Below, piece by piece: positions 1 through 12,532 of a DNA stretch of 64,000 bases. Source of the DNA: Thuidium tamariscinum (taxonomy: Eukaryota; Streptophyta; Bryopsida; Hypnales; Thuidiaceae); the NCBI GenBank assembly GCA_947034885.2, contig OX344753.2, positions 2,666,001-2,730,000 of the forward strand. Direction: 5' to 3'. Below the pieces are notes generated by a model. It searched no databases and was not told where the DNA came from. It saw only the letters and a list, made by a program, of their open reading frames with translations. How positions within the stretch are numbered: position 1 is the first letter of the stretch; each line of letters opens with the position of its first letter. The translations under genes were made by a program, and so were the position numbers.

Positions 1-12
1 ATTTGAAGGTTC

Positions 13-328
13 TATTTGATGTTTTTTTAGGGTTTTAGAAGATTGTTTCAGAGTTGTTCCCCCAAATTGTTTTCCATGTAGTGAACAGGTCACTATAATT
101 AAATTAAATTTTAAAAAACTTCAAAAATTTTGGAAAACGATTTTTAAATTTTTAAATTTTTTAAATTTTTTAATAGTTATTTCTAAACCCTAAAACCTTA
201 ACATTATCTATTGTGCCAATCTCTCAATCAGATCAAATTGCTTATGTGGTAACATTCCTCGAATTCTTAAAGCATTTCCACAATCCAAGAACTTGCAGTC
301 TTCTAGAGGATCTCCAAAACATCTAATA
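13..328 (+). repeat. MITE family B copy (CATTAGATG-type ends), degenerate
   Basis: The left end reads TATTTGATGTTTTTTTAGGG and the right end AAAACATCTAATA, which are inverted versions of one another. The interior has the same order of blocks as four other copies (14487-14778, 27225-27413, 62590-62908, 63524-63771): a T/A-rich core, a 'TTATGTGGTAAC'-like block, then a 'TTCCACAATCC...AACTTGCAGTCTTCTAGA' block. The copy is old, judging by its divergence. It is non-coding. The superfamily cannot be assigned because the target duplication is not clear. Confidence 0.5.
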
Positions 329-1909
329 AATAGCCTTGTAGATTTGATGTTAAATTTTTTTAAATATATACAAATGTCACTTTAATTCTAATTTATCCTA
401 TAATTAGAACAAAACATTTCAATTTGGTTCTCTTATATTGTTTAATAGACTTATTTGATTCTCTACTAAAAAACTTCGAAAATAATAAATAATTTGGTGT
501 ATTTAGCAAGGACTAGTGCATTAAAGAAGGATCATAATATAGGTATAGAAACTAACTAATAAACAAATGATATTTCTCTTATTGCTATTTTTTCTAAATG
601 CTTATTTTCTATTCCTAGATAAATCCTAAGTCCCTTCAAGAACAATACCTTTAATATATTTTTTTAAATTAACTTAACAAATACCTTAAAAAAAGTGTCA
701 TAAAATCTTAAAAAATAGAGAGAACAAAAATAAATTGTAGATTACAAATGGTTAGCTAAAGTAATATAGATTGTTGATTTTCATATTTTTAATTGACCTA
801 TATTACTACCAAAAATACCATAGCAATATGATCGAGCATAATTTTACTATTTTTAATTTATCTTAGCTAAATTTTTACAGAGTATTTTTTTTTCCTAATA
901 AAGAAATTATTTTTGAGTCATTTATTAATTTAGCACCCTTACTATTAGAATATATCAATTTATTGGTATTACCAAAATTGGTTTAAGAAAAATATTGGAT
1001 TGTTTAGATTGTACTTTGTGATATTAAATTACCTTATACTAATCAGTTCAATAAATTTGGCCGATACAAATAGTAGGTAGGTGAACACAATTCCAAACTA
1101 ATATGTTTTCTTATTAAATACAAATCACATCACTATCTCATTTGTCACCTTTTCACTACCAAAACGTTTCACTTTTTGTTCTTACTAGATCATGATGACA
1201 TTTCTTTTTGACAAGATAGGTTGATAAAGCCTTTTGAGCGTTGTTGCATTGTAAGTTGATTCATTCTAATATATATATGCTTTTAGTGAATTAGAAATTT
1301 GGCATACACAAAATTCATATACTAATCATGTTATATACTTTTCTCTACACAAAAAAATGTTGAAACATAATATTAAACTATATTTAAAACTAATATTATC
1401 ATTCATTGGTTATAACTCATTAATCAACAATAATTGGTGGGAAGATGCCTTTAGAAGTCATTTTCCTATCCATGGTATTCTTTTTATGTAGGCTATTGCA
1501 AACTCAAGTTCAAAAATTAAGCACAATGTGTTTAAATGTATTTAATTTGTGACAATGTAACATCTTGTGAATTAAATGTCCGCATCAAAAAATAGTGTAG
1601 CAAACAAAATTTAGACAAAGAGAATAGCTCTAGGTAGCATATGCTCAATTTTTTTCTACTTTTGAAATTTGCCATGTATTTAACTAATGTAATGTATCAA
1701 GTAATTATTTTAGAAATGATTGATTAAAAATATATTTATAAGATAAGAATGTCATTTTAAGAAGAGCCAAAGTCAATTGATCATGTCTACAATAAATCTC
1801 CAAAACTATTTATCAAACTTCATTAACAATAATCTTGCAATTTCTATGGTCAAAATGTTTGGATTTATTTTCACACATTTTAAAAGAATCTAGCACAATT
1901 TTGCGATCT
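329..1909. other. AT-rich intergenic DNA, nothing recognised
   Basis: Very AT-rich sequence with frequent stops in all frames. I see no exon-like block, RNA gene or clear repeat boundary. Confidence 0.6.
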
Positions 1910-1917
1910 TATATCAC

Positions 1918-2082
1918 AGGGGAGTAGAAGACGTTACCATGTGGGAGAAATATGACCATTCCCACATGATAAACTCTTAGTAACCAATCACAAGGAGAAT
2001 AGAAGAATTTACCAGGTGGGAATGGTCATATTTTTTCCAATTTTTTCTGGGTTTCCCATATGGTAATGTCTTCTACTTCCCC
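1918..2082. mobile_element. hAT-like MITE with ~30-bp terminal inverted repeats
   Basis: The left end AGGGGAGTAGAAGAC continues as GTTACCATGTGGGA, and the right end is its inverted copy (TTCCCATATGGTAATG, then TCTTCTACTTCCCCT). The flanks TATATCAC (left) and TATGTTAC (right) match at 6 of 8 positions, as expected for a decayed 8-bp hAT target duplication. An inner inverted pair (AATATGACCATTCCCAC and GTGGGAATGGTCATATT) gives a second hairpin. Non-coding. Confidence 0.6.
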
Positions 2083-2090
2083 TATGTTAC

Positions 2091-2690
2091 ATTTTAAACA
2101 AAAATCATTTTTTCACAATGCATTTGGAAATGGTTGTTATTGACAATTTTTGTTCAAACCTATGTCACATCAATCTTTCAAGAGATAAGGCTCATGTTCC
2201 ACATATATGATCTAAATGAATTTCCTTACTTTCAAAGAAGTTGCGCTTGTCTACTACACATTTGGCTAAAATTGGTACCATAATGGGTTGATTTAAACAA
2301 ATTTACTCTAGGTACAGTATGAGCATTTCATAACTCCAAGAAAAAAAGTTATAGTTTGATGTGAGAGAGGTTTCCTTGTGTGTTCTTGTGTGTTCTTGCC
2401 TTTGATTGCCTTAGTGACCTTAACTTTGTACTTATAAATTCTAATTGAAATTGAAAATTCTTCAAAAAAATGCCAAAAATAAGTGAAAAAGTACACAAAA
2501 ATACGTAAAATCTCACAATAAATAAATAAATTTTCCAAAATTATGATTTCCATTTACCTTCAAGTTAAGGAAAAATCTCTAACAACTGAATCAATTCAAC
2601 TCTATCAATGTACATCATCACAAATAAATATCAGAAATGAAAAGTTTTAGATAGTTCTACCTCGCTGTCAATGCAGCCCTGCCAAGTCAG
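2091..2690. other. AT-rich intergenic DNA upstream of the CBSX-like gene
   Basis: No gene or repeat recognised. Composition changes sharply at about 2660, where the GC-richer 5' region of the downstream gene begins. Confidence 0.5.
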
Positions 2691-3051
2691 CACGACCCTC
2701 AAAAGACAAAAAAGGCCAAAGTAAACAAGGGGTGGAGATGAGACCCTGTCACTCCTCCCCCGGACATCACGCCGCTCACTTCGACCCCGTAGATAACCGG
2801 AACACCCATATACCCGGATCCAGAACCCCATCCCTTCCATCCACCATCCAGCCGTGGGCTAAAATTCATGTACCAGCACTCTCGCCCCAATACTCCCAAA
2901 GCGCTCATCTCTTCCTTCCAAGCTCCCATCAAGCCTCCGACGCGTTCCTGATTAGCGCTTCGCTATTCCTCGTCGTAAGATTGCTGCAGCTTCTCTAAGG
3001 GATTGTGTGGTTGGGAATTCTTGATTCGGACCTGGGTTCGGATTTTCAGAG
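2691..3051 (+). promoter_or_regulatory. Probable promoter and 5' leader of the CBSX-like gene
   Basis: GC-richer, pyrimidine-rich stretch directly before the start codon at 3052, standing out from the AT-rich DNA on its left. The C/T-rich tracts (about 2865-2970) are typical of plant core promoters and leaders. No convincing TATA box was found. An ATG at 2738 opens a frame to 2998 that would be an upstream ORF if transcription starts that early. The transcription start is unknown, so the promoter/leader boundary is not placed. Confidence 0.45.
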
Positions 3052-6000
3052 ATGGCGGCGGCCATGGTGGTGGCCTCGAGTACGGCCGTGGGGATGGGTG
3101 CTTGCTCCTCGTCTAGGTTGTCGCCACCGCAATCGCAGCAACCACAACTGCAACAGCAACAGAAGGTGCACGTGAAGAGACGGAAGAATGCGTCGTCGAA
3201 GATTGGTGTGCAGATGTCGGTGGTGTTGGTGGGCGTGCAGTCGTCACGGTCGCGCGGAAGCTCCTTTCCCGTGATGAGGAATGCGCTCGCGGAGAATCCT
3301 GCGCCAGTGCGTTTGAAATTCGTGACCTAATCTTTCTGGGTTTCTTTGATGTTGGGGAATTGCAGTGGGTTTAGGAATTGGGACTCTTTCCGTCTTTTGA
3401 ATTGTTGCAAGGTTCGCGTGAATAGTGAGTGTAGAAAACAGGGGTTTAGTATTCTTCAGTCTTCGTTTAGAGGTGACGAGTGATAGAGAAGAGGTCGCAG
3501 ACAGGCATTGGTTTTAGAAATACTTGGCGTCCGATGCATGCCTTCCGGTTTTTATTGGTTTTGGGGTGGGTGGGTCCATTGTGGTGGAGATGCCTGTGAC
3601 CGCACACCACAAGTTTTAAATGGTTTAGAAATCGAAAATTTTGTTAAGGGACTTGAAAGATCGTGTAACTATCGATGGTTGTTATTGAGAAACAAACGGT
3701 TCAAGAATCACGAATGTTGTCTGATTTATAATGAGTTTAGTTCTGAATGTCCACGAATTTCGTCTATGACAAGTGGTTCCCCTTCACTGCATATAGTTAT
3801 TCCCGTTTGCTTGGAGGATAAAAGTTGTTCTTACTAGAAAAGTTTCTTGCAAGACATGATTGTGTGAATTGAGTCCAGAGGAGGGAACACGGTTTCTTAA
3901 AGTCTGAAAGAAAAAAATTCTTGCAATCTTTACGCGTGATTGGTGCACGGCTAGGGCGAGAAGAAGGGGATATGTGCAGTCAATTTCATGTCTACCCTAT
4001 TGCAACTTTTCCTCTAGTAGAATGAAAGTATTTGCATACTCTCTTTTGATGTCTTTTGTAGCTTCTTACGGAGAAAATTTGAATCGCTGCGCAGAGGAAG
4101 CATGAAACATTTACGGTGGGTGATTACATGACTTCTGTGGCGGAGTTGTTTTGTGCAACAGAGAGCACTACTATTGACGAAGGTGTGCAACATTATGTCA
4201 TTTGTAGAATTTTTTACTTGCTAGTTCGAGGTTGATTGAAGAGCTAGGTAGTGGCATTTCTAAATAGGGCAAATCCTACAATTTGTGTTTGACTCGTAAC
4301 ATTGACGAGTCAAGTGTATGAGTTTGGTCTCCCATTATTACAGTCCGTTTCTAAAGTCTTAAGGATGTGATCGGAGCAGCATTGGAGGTGCTTGTTGAGA
4401 AGCGCATCACTGGCATGCCCGTGATTGATGATTCTGGGGCATTGGTACGTTGACAAATATATCAGCCTTTTCATGCTTGATAATTAAGTGCTACTGCTTT
4501 TGATATTCAGGACGTGTTTTAAAAAATTTTCACTAAAGTACTATAGCTCCCTGAATTAGGTATCTTTGAAAAGCGCTGGACTATCAGGCCTTTCCATATA
4601 TAGAATCTTCTTAACGTTGTTCTTGGATATTTTCCTTTTAAAGTTTAGATATTGACTTAGGGTTTTGGTGTTAAAACTGATTAATGTCTGTTGCTTGTAG
4701 GTGGGGGTTGTCTCCGATTATGACCTATTAGCGCTTGACTCCATATCAGGTTGCCTCTAGAATCTGATTCTGCTCTACTTTGATCTTTCAGTTTATGATT
4801 GCAGCTGGACAATAGAATAACAGTGGCACATGAGAGAATGTAACAGTGATTCTAATTTTGGTGAGGATCTGGAGTGACTCTCACTATTACTGTACTGTGC
4901 AATTGAGCCCTCCACTGTGTTGAGCAAGTCAACAGTCTAACTAATGGTTCGGTCTTTTTAAGTCACGTTAAGAATTGTTACGAGTCACCTTAGTGATTGT
5001 AATATCTGTCGCTGTGATTGTTATAGGGCAAAGACAACCTGAAACCAGTTTATTTCCGGAAGCAGGCAGGACATGGAAGGTAAGACCAACCAAGCTGTTG
5101 CGTTTTTAAGAAGTGCAATTGTGTCTTACTGATGGTTCAGAACGTCATTCAATTTTACCGCGCCTGTGGAGCTGGTAGATATTATTATATTCTTTCTCAA
5201 AACTTTAGGAAATGTTGTTGGGTGGATGTACTTTTCTTCTCCAGGCTTTCAAGGAGATTCAGAAGTTATTAATTAAAACTAACGGAAAAACGGTCGGAGA
5301 TGTGATGACCCCATCACCACTCGTAGTTCGTGAGCATACCAACCTTGAAGATGCTGCTAGGTAAGTTTTCTTGGTCCTTGGAGCCTACTTTATGGATCTA
5401 GACTTGGTTCTGTATTTGTTGAAGCGCGATTGTCCCTTAGGAAGTTATGGTAGCATTCGAACAGCATTTGACACCAGATTTATTATGAGCATTCTTTCTA
5501 TACCGTGTAGTGCTTGAGTTGAGAAACGTTTGTATAGAGTTTTATAAGAGAGTGGGATTCTGAAGTTTTGTTGCATTGTATTCGCGCTCAGGGTTTTGCT
5601 TGATACCAAGTTTAGGCGATTGCCTGTTGTTGATCAGGATGGGAAATTGGTGAGTAATTCTGCTTGTACCCTCTGTATTTATTTGGGTCCACTTGTGTTT
5701 AGCCTTTGATTTGTCAAACCATGTGCAAGTGTTACATTCGGACTTCCATAACAGTTAGCAGTCGGGAGTAACAGAAAGAAAGAAATACAGACATCGCAAC
5801 CAATAACTTTTTAATCGTTTATAAGATTGACACTGTTAAACGAAACTCTGGGTGCTTCTCATTCTTTCATCTATAGTGTCCAGTGTCTGGCTATTATAAC
5901 CCTAAAAACTGAGAAAGCAAAAACTTTTACCTGTTCACTCCCAACATCAGTGGGAGTACAAGTAGTCAGCCATTAACACTTTCTCTGAACTAATATAAGA

Positions 6001-6368
6001 TATCTTCATACTTGGTGATAACGAGGGTCTTAAGAATGAGTTCAGATATTCTATTGGAATTGTTTCACTTTGCTAATATCTCTCCGAACACCAAATGTGG
6101 ACACTCTATACATGTTCTAAATTGTGATTCGGTTACCGTTATGTAGGCTCGACTTCAAGGAGATGTAATTCAAGGAGACCTTGTTTAATTCAGCTGTTCA
6201 GGACATAATGATAATTGTCAATAATCTGTGTGTGTCACGTTGATGTCACAGGTCGGACTTTTAACAAGGGGTAATGTTGTTAGAGCTGCACTGATGATGA
6301 AACGAGCTGCTGAGGAAAGACTTGGAGTAGAAAAAGCTGCAGAGGACATATTTGAAGCTAACCCGTAA
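3052..6368 (+). CDS. CBSX: Plastid CBS-pair domain protein, CBSX1/CBSX2-like (8 coding exons, 266 aa)
   Basis: Coding exons by splice sites and phase: 3052-3306, 4095-4182, 4380-4444, 4701-4749, 5027-5079, 5245-5360, 5592-5649, 6252-6368. All introns are GT-AG and the sum is 801 nt, in frame to TAA. Residues 1 to about 85 are Ala/Ser/Gln/Arg-rich and look like a chloroplast transit peptide. CBS domain 1 spans about 92-150 (TVGDYM, RITGMPVIDDSG, VGVVSDYDLLALDSISG). CBS domain 2 spans about 185-245 (TVGDVMTPSPLVV, RRLPVVDQDGKL, TRGNVVRAAL). Exon 3 has in-frame sequence before it in the genome, but the acceptor at 4378-4379 restores the family's 'IDEALE' reading. Known for the Arabidopsis family: soluble chloroplast proteins that bind adenosine nucleotides and activate thioredoxins of the ferredoxin-thioredoxin system. 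The length is slightly above the usual ~236 aa because of the N-terminus and a charged C-terminal tail. CBSX1 and CBSX2 orthology cannot be separated here. Confidence 0.92.
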
Positions 6369-6850
6369 AACATTGGTACACCTTGGAGGGGGGGAGGGAA
6401 ACACAGGTTTAGATTCTTTTTGAGCAAGCCTTGAAGCTCTTGCAAAAGGTGTAGGTGTAGCAACACTGAGTATTGTACTGGATTATTAATACACAAAAAT
6501 TCTGACACTCTTTCAGATTCTTCCATGGGTTTTTTTTACACCATGAGTTTTTTTGGCCCATAGAATCAGTTTGTCCTCGAGCCTTTATGTGATTTTCATA
6601 TTTTTCTTCCAGTGCTTCATTTGCAGGGAATATGAAACAGGTGAAGGAAGGCGTGGTGAATTATCACTCGAGGTTAGATTGAAGTTCTTGTCTCTTTCGT
6701 ATAACCTCGAGTGTTGCATACTTGTCATAAATTCAAATGCTGATGTCAATGTGATGCTCAAAGTTGACTAATTTCTAAAATTTGTGTCCTAGGGATTTCC
6801 TACCGTTTCTGAAAAAAAAGGATGATTCCTTTTTAGAAAAATAAAATTGA
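6369..6850 (+). other. Probable 3' UTR and downstream flank of the CBSX-like gene
   Basis: Sequence following the TAA stop. It is moderately GC-containing until about 6770, and an AATAAA-like hexamer lies at about 6838. It then turns into AT-rich intergenic DNA. No second gene is evident. Frames open here on either strand lack homology. Confidence 0.4.
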
Positions 6851-8577
6851 AAGTTTTTGGCATAGCTTATTGTTCATCAATATATCCAATTAAGGCTACC
6901 CTCCAATTTTCAAAGACTTTGACCACATGGATTTGTTAGGTTTTTTTCTTGGATAGAATGACTATGGGGTCGAAGGTAGAAACACCCATTTTGGCACTTG
7001 TTCCATTCTTTGTCTTTAGACTAATCCAATTATTTCCTTAGATTTTAGCGAAGGTATCTTTCAAATGCTTGATATTGATTTGTTGAGGCATTTGAAGGAC
7101 ACATATTTAAGACATTCATTGATAGTTGAATTTTGCAAAATTCTGATTTGGATGCACCTTTGTGATAGTTTCAATGGTCTAAATAGCCAATACTTTGAAA
7201 AATCATAAAAATTATCTATGACACCTAAAAAATCTTTTAAAAAAATTTCATGATATTACTTGCTAATATTGCAAAAACATTATTTTTAGAAAAAGATGCT
7301 TCCAACTATGTTGTATTACTTATATTGGCAGTTTAGGGTATTCCTACCTAATGTCTCATATTTTCACAAAAGAAATGTTTGCCAAATATCTAATTAAATG
7401 CAATTATGAATAGTTAAGTATATGCATGCTAATTTTCAAAAGGATTGAAGTAGTAAAAGATTGTTTTTAGAGCTTTGCAATTGAGTGAGGTACATTGGAA
7501 AAATAAAAATTTCACTTGATTGTGCCCATTCATCCAATACCCTCCAACCAATTAGCCCTATGTCAACTTGCTCACCTATGGAATTTTTTTCAAATGATGG
7601 CCTATGATTGACTAGGTTTTTTCTCTAAGACAATCTGAAGCAACCATCTTTACAGTGTTTGACTTTCACTAAGAGATATTATGATGCAATGTCTAGAATA
7701 TTATATTACAACTTATATAAAACACATTTACATAAGAGAAAATTTCACTAGAAGAAAAATACATTGCAATGAACCAAAAAAATAAGCTAGATTTTGTTTA
7801 TTGCGTTGTTGAAAATATAGATTTTGAGTTTTCAAATGTAGAATTTGTGTTTTCAAGAGTGCAATGAACAAAATCCAACTAATTTTTTTTCACTACAACA
7901 TTATTTTTTTCCTAGTCTTTGAGATCTCAAGAAGACTACCAAATCTTAAAATTATATCAAATTTCAATTTTTTTAATTTCACAAAAACATTAATTTTTTT
8001 ATTTGGATTGTTGGTCCAGTTGAGAAGCCTTGTAAAGGCCTCATTTTTTTCCTTATGATATAAGAAAGAACAAGTCAAACATACTTGTAGTTGGATTACA
8101 CCCATCATTTTGTTTATATGTAATGATTAACCCCTGAGTGCCTAGGCCAAAATGCAAGGGGTTCCAAAAAATTGCAATTGCATGTTCAAAAGTTTACAAT
8201 AGAAATGAACGAAGTATAATGGTCAAACATCCATTAACTAAAGGGGCAACAATGATTTGTATGGGTGGGTTTGCATTTTGAAGAGCTGCTATAGCAAAAG
8301 AAAGTCATGGAATATGTTGGTTTTTGGCCAAGGGACGAGGACACTAGTCTTGTTCTATTTGCCAAATTTCAACACTTAGAAATTTTCATTCATATTCACC
8401 ACAACATTCAATTTGAGAGGAAGACAACAAAAGTCCAACAAAATACTAGTAGATCCGAGCCCCACTACTTGGAAAATCCCTCAAAATGTAGAATTTTCAA
8501 TATTCAACCCATCTATGTTAGACCCTATACAAATTATATAGTCATGATGTTCCATTAGACCATTCTGTTGCATCATT
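6851..8577. other. AT-rich intergenic DNA with isolated element ends
   Basis: No gene recognised. Two isolated repeat ends are visible. GGTAGAAACACCC at about 6975 is the reverse of the GGGTGTTTCTACC end seen at 58046. TTAACCCCTGAGTGCC at 8127 looks like a lone terminus of a TTAA-type element, but its partner end was not found. Confidence 0.4.
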
Positions 8578-8599
8578 GTAGGGTACCCTAGTCCCTAAT

Positions 8600-9350
8600 C
8601 GAAGTATAAGTAATTTTTGAAATCCAAAGGTGAAAAAGAATTACGGGACAATTTTGGTAAACCGGTTAACGGTCAAAATTGCTCGTGAATAACCTTCACC
8701 AAAGGGTCAAAATAATTTATATTTTAACTTTTACCTAAAAATTAAGTAATTTTCGAAAATTCCAAGGGTAGAACCAAATAGTAAAGAATTTTGTAAAACC
8801 GGTTAGCGGTCAAAATTCCAAAAGAAATTCACTTTTACTAAAGAAGGCAAAAATAACTTAGAATTTTATTTACTCCTAAAAATCAAAGATAGAAATAGTT
8901 AAACCCCAAAATAAAAGTAGACTTACATTAAAGCATAGAAATAACATAGGTAGTTAGAAAAAACCAATAAAAAACATAGAAAACCTAAAACAAAATTGAT
9001 TTAGCCAATTAATTCGAACTAGGACTAAAATTAATCAACAAAGATAAAAAATAAACCAACAAATCAAGACTAATTAAATTCTAATCACTACATGTGATAA
9101 GAATTTAATTAACAAAATAAAAGTTAGAATTGACGTTAGGGAATTGTTAGAAACAAGTTAGAATTAATTTCAAAAATAGTTTAGAATAGGTGAAATACTC
9201 ACGATAAATTTTGATGAACCGTTAACAGTCAAAATTTACCGTAAAGTTTTAGAATTAAAAAATTCAAGAAAAATAAGTAAACAATCAAAATTCTTTTAAG
9301 AAAATTGAACTTAGAATAAACTTTAAAAACCAGTTAGCGGTAAAAATCCA
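8600..9350 (+). repeat. Degenerate tandem/dispersed repeat with ACCGGTTARCGGTCAAAATT core
   Basis: The 20-bp core ACCGGTTAACGGTCAAAATT occurs at 8661-8680 and, with one change, at 8798-8817. Decayed versions lie at about 9218 and 9329. The first two are embedded in a similar 137-bp context (AAGTAATTTT.GAAA... before the core), so they are a tandem duplication. The intervening DNA is A-rich and T-poor on this strand. Non-coding; origin unknown. Confidence 0.5.
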
Positions 9351-9479
9351 ATAATAAGTTTTTACTTATAGACTAAGTGGTTTAGATTTTCACCTTCATT
9401 TATCAAACACTTAGAATAGGGACAATTTAGACCTAGAAAAACGATAAAACACATTAACTAAAAAATCATAAAAAATTAT

Positions 9480-9840
9480 AGTTTAGAAATTAACGATCTT
9501 AAAATACCCGATCTTAAAATCAACTTCTACATCCGGGTATCGGTTGACATCTGGCAGGTATCAGTTTAGTGTTGGCCGGGTATCGCAGCAGGAGGGTCGC
9601 ATTGGCTTTCTCTAGGGTCAGCCTGCTTAGGGTTTAGGGTTTGCATTTCCTCGCGACAGCCTAAACCCATTGTTTATCAGAATTTTCTCTCTCCGTTGCG
9701 CGGCCGATGTCTAGGGTTTCTATGCTTGTTTTTAGGTGGAGTTGAAGGTGGTCTGGAGTGTGCATCACTTGTTTCTAGATTGTGGAGATGTTGCGCGTGC
9801 GTTGGAGGAGCATGCACGCCTTTTTGCTATCAAAATGACA
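9480..9840. other. GC-richer non-coding block with telomere-like motif
   Basis: The sequence shifts abruptly to higher GC with repeated GGGTATCGG-type motifs (about 9533-9590) and an interstitial TTAGGGTTTAGGGTTTGC (about 9628-9645). No long ORF is present. It could be a remnant of a promoter, of a retroelement LTR or of a transposon end; the sequence does not decide. Confidence 0.35.
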
Positions 9841-10515
9841 TAAGAATGTCGAAATCAAATTTTTTTTAAACATTTAAAAAGTACATTAAATCTCTTTAAC
9901 CTATATATAATATATATCCTTCCTCCTAAAAAAACTATTCACCTGAAAAGAAAATATTATGGATAAATTACTACTAAAAAATACTTTCATTAGTATCAGT
10001 GTTTTTTCCATAATAAAGACTTTTGTATTGGTAACCTCAATTTTTTGAGTTTCTTTTTACACTTGAAATTCAATTGTGATATATACATAATTATCTTCTT
10101 TGTATTCTTTTGTTGACAAGTCTATTCTATAGAAGGTAATTTAGTGTATTATTTGCAATCTAATTTTATAAAATATAAAAATACACAAAATAATTTCTAT
10201 ATGGATTTATTAAGTCATTTATGAAGTTCAATTGAACAAAATCAATTAATTAATTAGTGTTTTATGTGAAAATTTTAGTTCATATAGGAAGTTACTAAAC
10301 CTAAATCATCTAATTCATAAAAATTTGTTCTAGTCATTAATTCCTCATTCTTGATTTCCTAGTGTCCTTCAATTAATCAAATCTTTTATTGCTTTAATCT
10401 TTGTGAAATTGGCATGTATATTTTCAATTATCCATAATTGTATATATTCAAAAAAGTTGAATTATTGTTCTGTCAAAACTTTGTGGCAGTAACTTAGTGG
10501 CAGTAACTGCCTCTT

Positions 10516-10563
10516 TTGAGCTCATTGTCATTGTGACAAACTGTGTCACAATGAGCTCAAAAA
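10516..10563. repeat. Short perfect inverted repeat
   Basis: TTTTGAGCTCATTGT is followed about 18 bp later by ACAATGAGCTCAAAA, giving a 15-bp stem. It is preceded by a direct duplication of GTGGCAGTAACT (about 10482-10510). It may be the end of a small element. Confidence 0.5.
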
Positions 10564-10734
10564 GTTAAAAAAAATTTTAATTTTAAATATTTTGAGACCC
10601 CTCCCTCCCATCCCAATCTGATTTCTGATTTAAATATTAAATATTAAAATTTTAAATTTCAGAAACTTCCGAAGCTGGCCCCCACCCCACCCCCTCTTAT
10701 AATTCTGAGAGGGTGCCTGGGCCTTCTTACAATC

Positions 10735-10920
10735 CATATGGGATATCTCATATCCCGTACACGTACCAGTATCCCGTATCCGCACTCAGTATTCATACCC
10801 GTACATGTATATATATCCGTATCTGTACTCAGTATTTAAACCCGTATCCATATCACACACATACCACGTATTTCATATCCAGTATTTGTATCCGTATTTG
10901 TACTTGTATTTAATACATTT
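10735..10920 (+). repeat. Low-complexity GTATCC/GTAT-type minisatellite
   Basis: Variants of a short motif (GTATCCGTAT, CAGTATTCAT, CCCGTACA) are reiterated imperfectly for about 185 bp. The ORF that crosses it has a Tyr/Ile/Pro/Thr-rich repetitive translation and is a by-product of the repeat. Confidence 0.6.
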
Positions 10921-12317
10921 ATCAATGGCTGCTGATTTTCCTTAGGGGTAGGTGAGATTTTTTTAATTTCAAATCTGACGGTTCACAATTTTTTGATGAG
11001 GTGGGGGGTCATGGAAATTGAAAACTAGGCATGTTGCCTCTTTTCGCCACATTGTTATGCACCGTCTCTACCCCTTTTCATTTTGATCAAGAAAAAAAAT
11101 ATTATTTTTCAAGAACAAATCTTTGATTTTTAATACCTCAAAATTTATGAAGTCAAACTCTTTGAAAATTAGATAGTTTATAGACTTGATATCGTATCCT
11201 ACAATTAGAATTTTGAATAAGGTGATTTGCCGAAATCAAATTATAAATTGTTTTTAAAAACCACATACAACATTTTTAATTCCCTAGTGGAGAGGGTTTC
11301 TTTTGCCTTCCTAACAAGGAAGCTCCCCATCAATAATGAGATGTATTGTTCCAAAATCACAAACTCTAAATGTTGAGTGGCTATTGTTTGAAACTAAATT
11401 CTCTATTGAGTATCTAAGAAAACAATACTCTTTCTATTCAAAAATGCAAAGGGGTGAAAAAAGTGGACTAAGAATGTTATGCAATTTTTAGAAGACCCCC
11501 TAAGTTCATTGGGGATTAATTATTAAAGGAAACCAAAACCCTACATGGCATTATCAACCAATATGGGCAAGTCCTATTTCTCCAAATAGAAGGGACATGC
11601 CCACATTGGTTGACATTGCTTGGCTGTCATTGGCCAAACCGTAGACAAATACTGCCAAATAGAAATTGACTTCTTTAATCAAAACTCTGAAGAATACTAT
11701 CTTCTAGCATTGGACAAAACTCTAATAAACACTCCAAAATGTAGGGAGATTTTTCCTAGCATTGGTATTACAAAACTTAGACCGCTAGTAACTTCAAATC
11801 ACAATGAACTTCAAATACAAATACAAAATATAGATAATAACAAAATTATTTCACAAGAGCTAAAAATCCCCAACGATAGAGGGATCAATGTCCAAGAAGG
11901 TAGTTTCTTCACCCCCAAGCTTTGTCTTATAATAGAGACTATCAATAAAGACTATTAGTCCTTAAGACACACTAGGACTTTCAATCTTTATCTTTCTATC
12001 TTAGGTTCTAACTAGAATCATCTACTAAAGTAAAAGTCCTAGTTACTTTCTCCAATTATATCCTATCAAATTATATCTTATCCAAATCTAAATCTTCTAG
12101 TTGGAGTTATCTAATTTCAAATTCCAACACACTTGTATTTATCCAATGTGCTAGTCATTTTGGTGGAGTTGTCTAATTCCAATGCATAAATCCATCATTT
12201 GTAGATATCCATCTTTAGGCATTCTAGTGCCCTTGTCATTCAACTAGAATTGTCTAACTCCAATGGGTAAATTGACCATCTAAAGATATCTATCTCTTGG
12301 CAATCTCTCCTTATCTA
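10921..12317. other. AT-rich intergenic DNA
   Basis: No gene recognised. The 112-codon frame near 11620-11958 lacks an ATG at its 5' end, has no family signature and is of ordinary AT-rich composition. Around 11700-11770 there is one divergent unit of the minisatellite found at 13085-13545. Confidence 0.45.
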
Positions 12318-12529
12318 CACTACAAGAGAAAGGGGTGTTTTAAGTATAGTCCTAGAGATAACATTTTAAGTAATGACCTTTTCAGGAGGTTTTAAGTGAG
12401 AAATAAGTGTCTTTCTAGTAAAATTTTACTAGAAAGACACTTATTTCTTAATTAAAACCTCTTAAAAAGGTCATTACTTAAAATGTTATCTCTAGGATTA
12501 TACTTGAAACATTCCTTTCTCTTGTAGTA
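12318..12529. mobile_element. CACTA-type fold-back MITE
   Basis: A 212-bp nearly complete palindrome. The left end is CACTACAAGAGAAAGG and the right end is its inverted copy with the terminal C changed (TACTACAAGAG). The arms are about 106 bp each and meet at about 12423. It is flanked by CTA on both sides (12315-12317 and 12530-12532), the 3-bp target duplication typical of the CACTA superfamily. It encodes nothing. A transcript through it would form a long hairpin. Confidence 0.85.
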
Positions 12530-12532
12530 CTA

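Noticed and set aside
2738-2998. ORF upstream of the CBSX-like gene as a separate gene
   Set aside because: Lies in the presumed promoter/leader and has no homology. At most it is an upstream ORF.
10713-10913. Tyr/Ile-rich ORF
   Set aside because: Translation of a GTATCC-type low-complexity repeat.
11620-11958. 112-codon plus-strand frame
   Set aside because: Lacks an ATG at its start, AT-rich composition, no domain.
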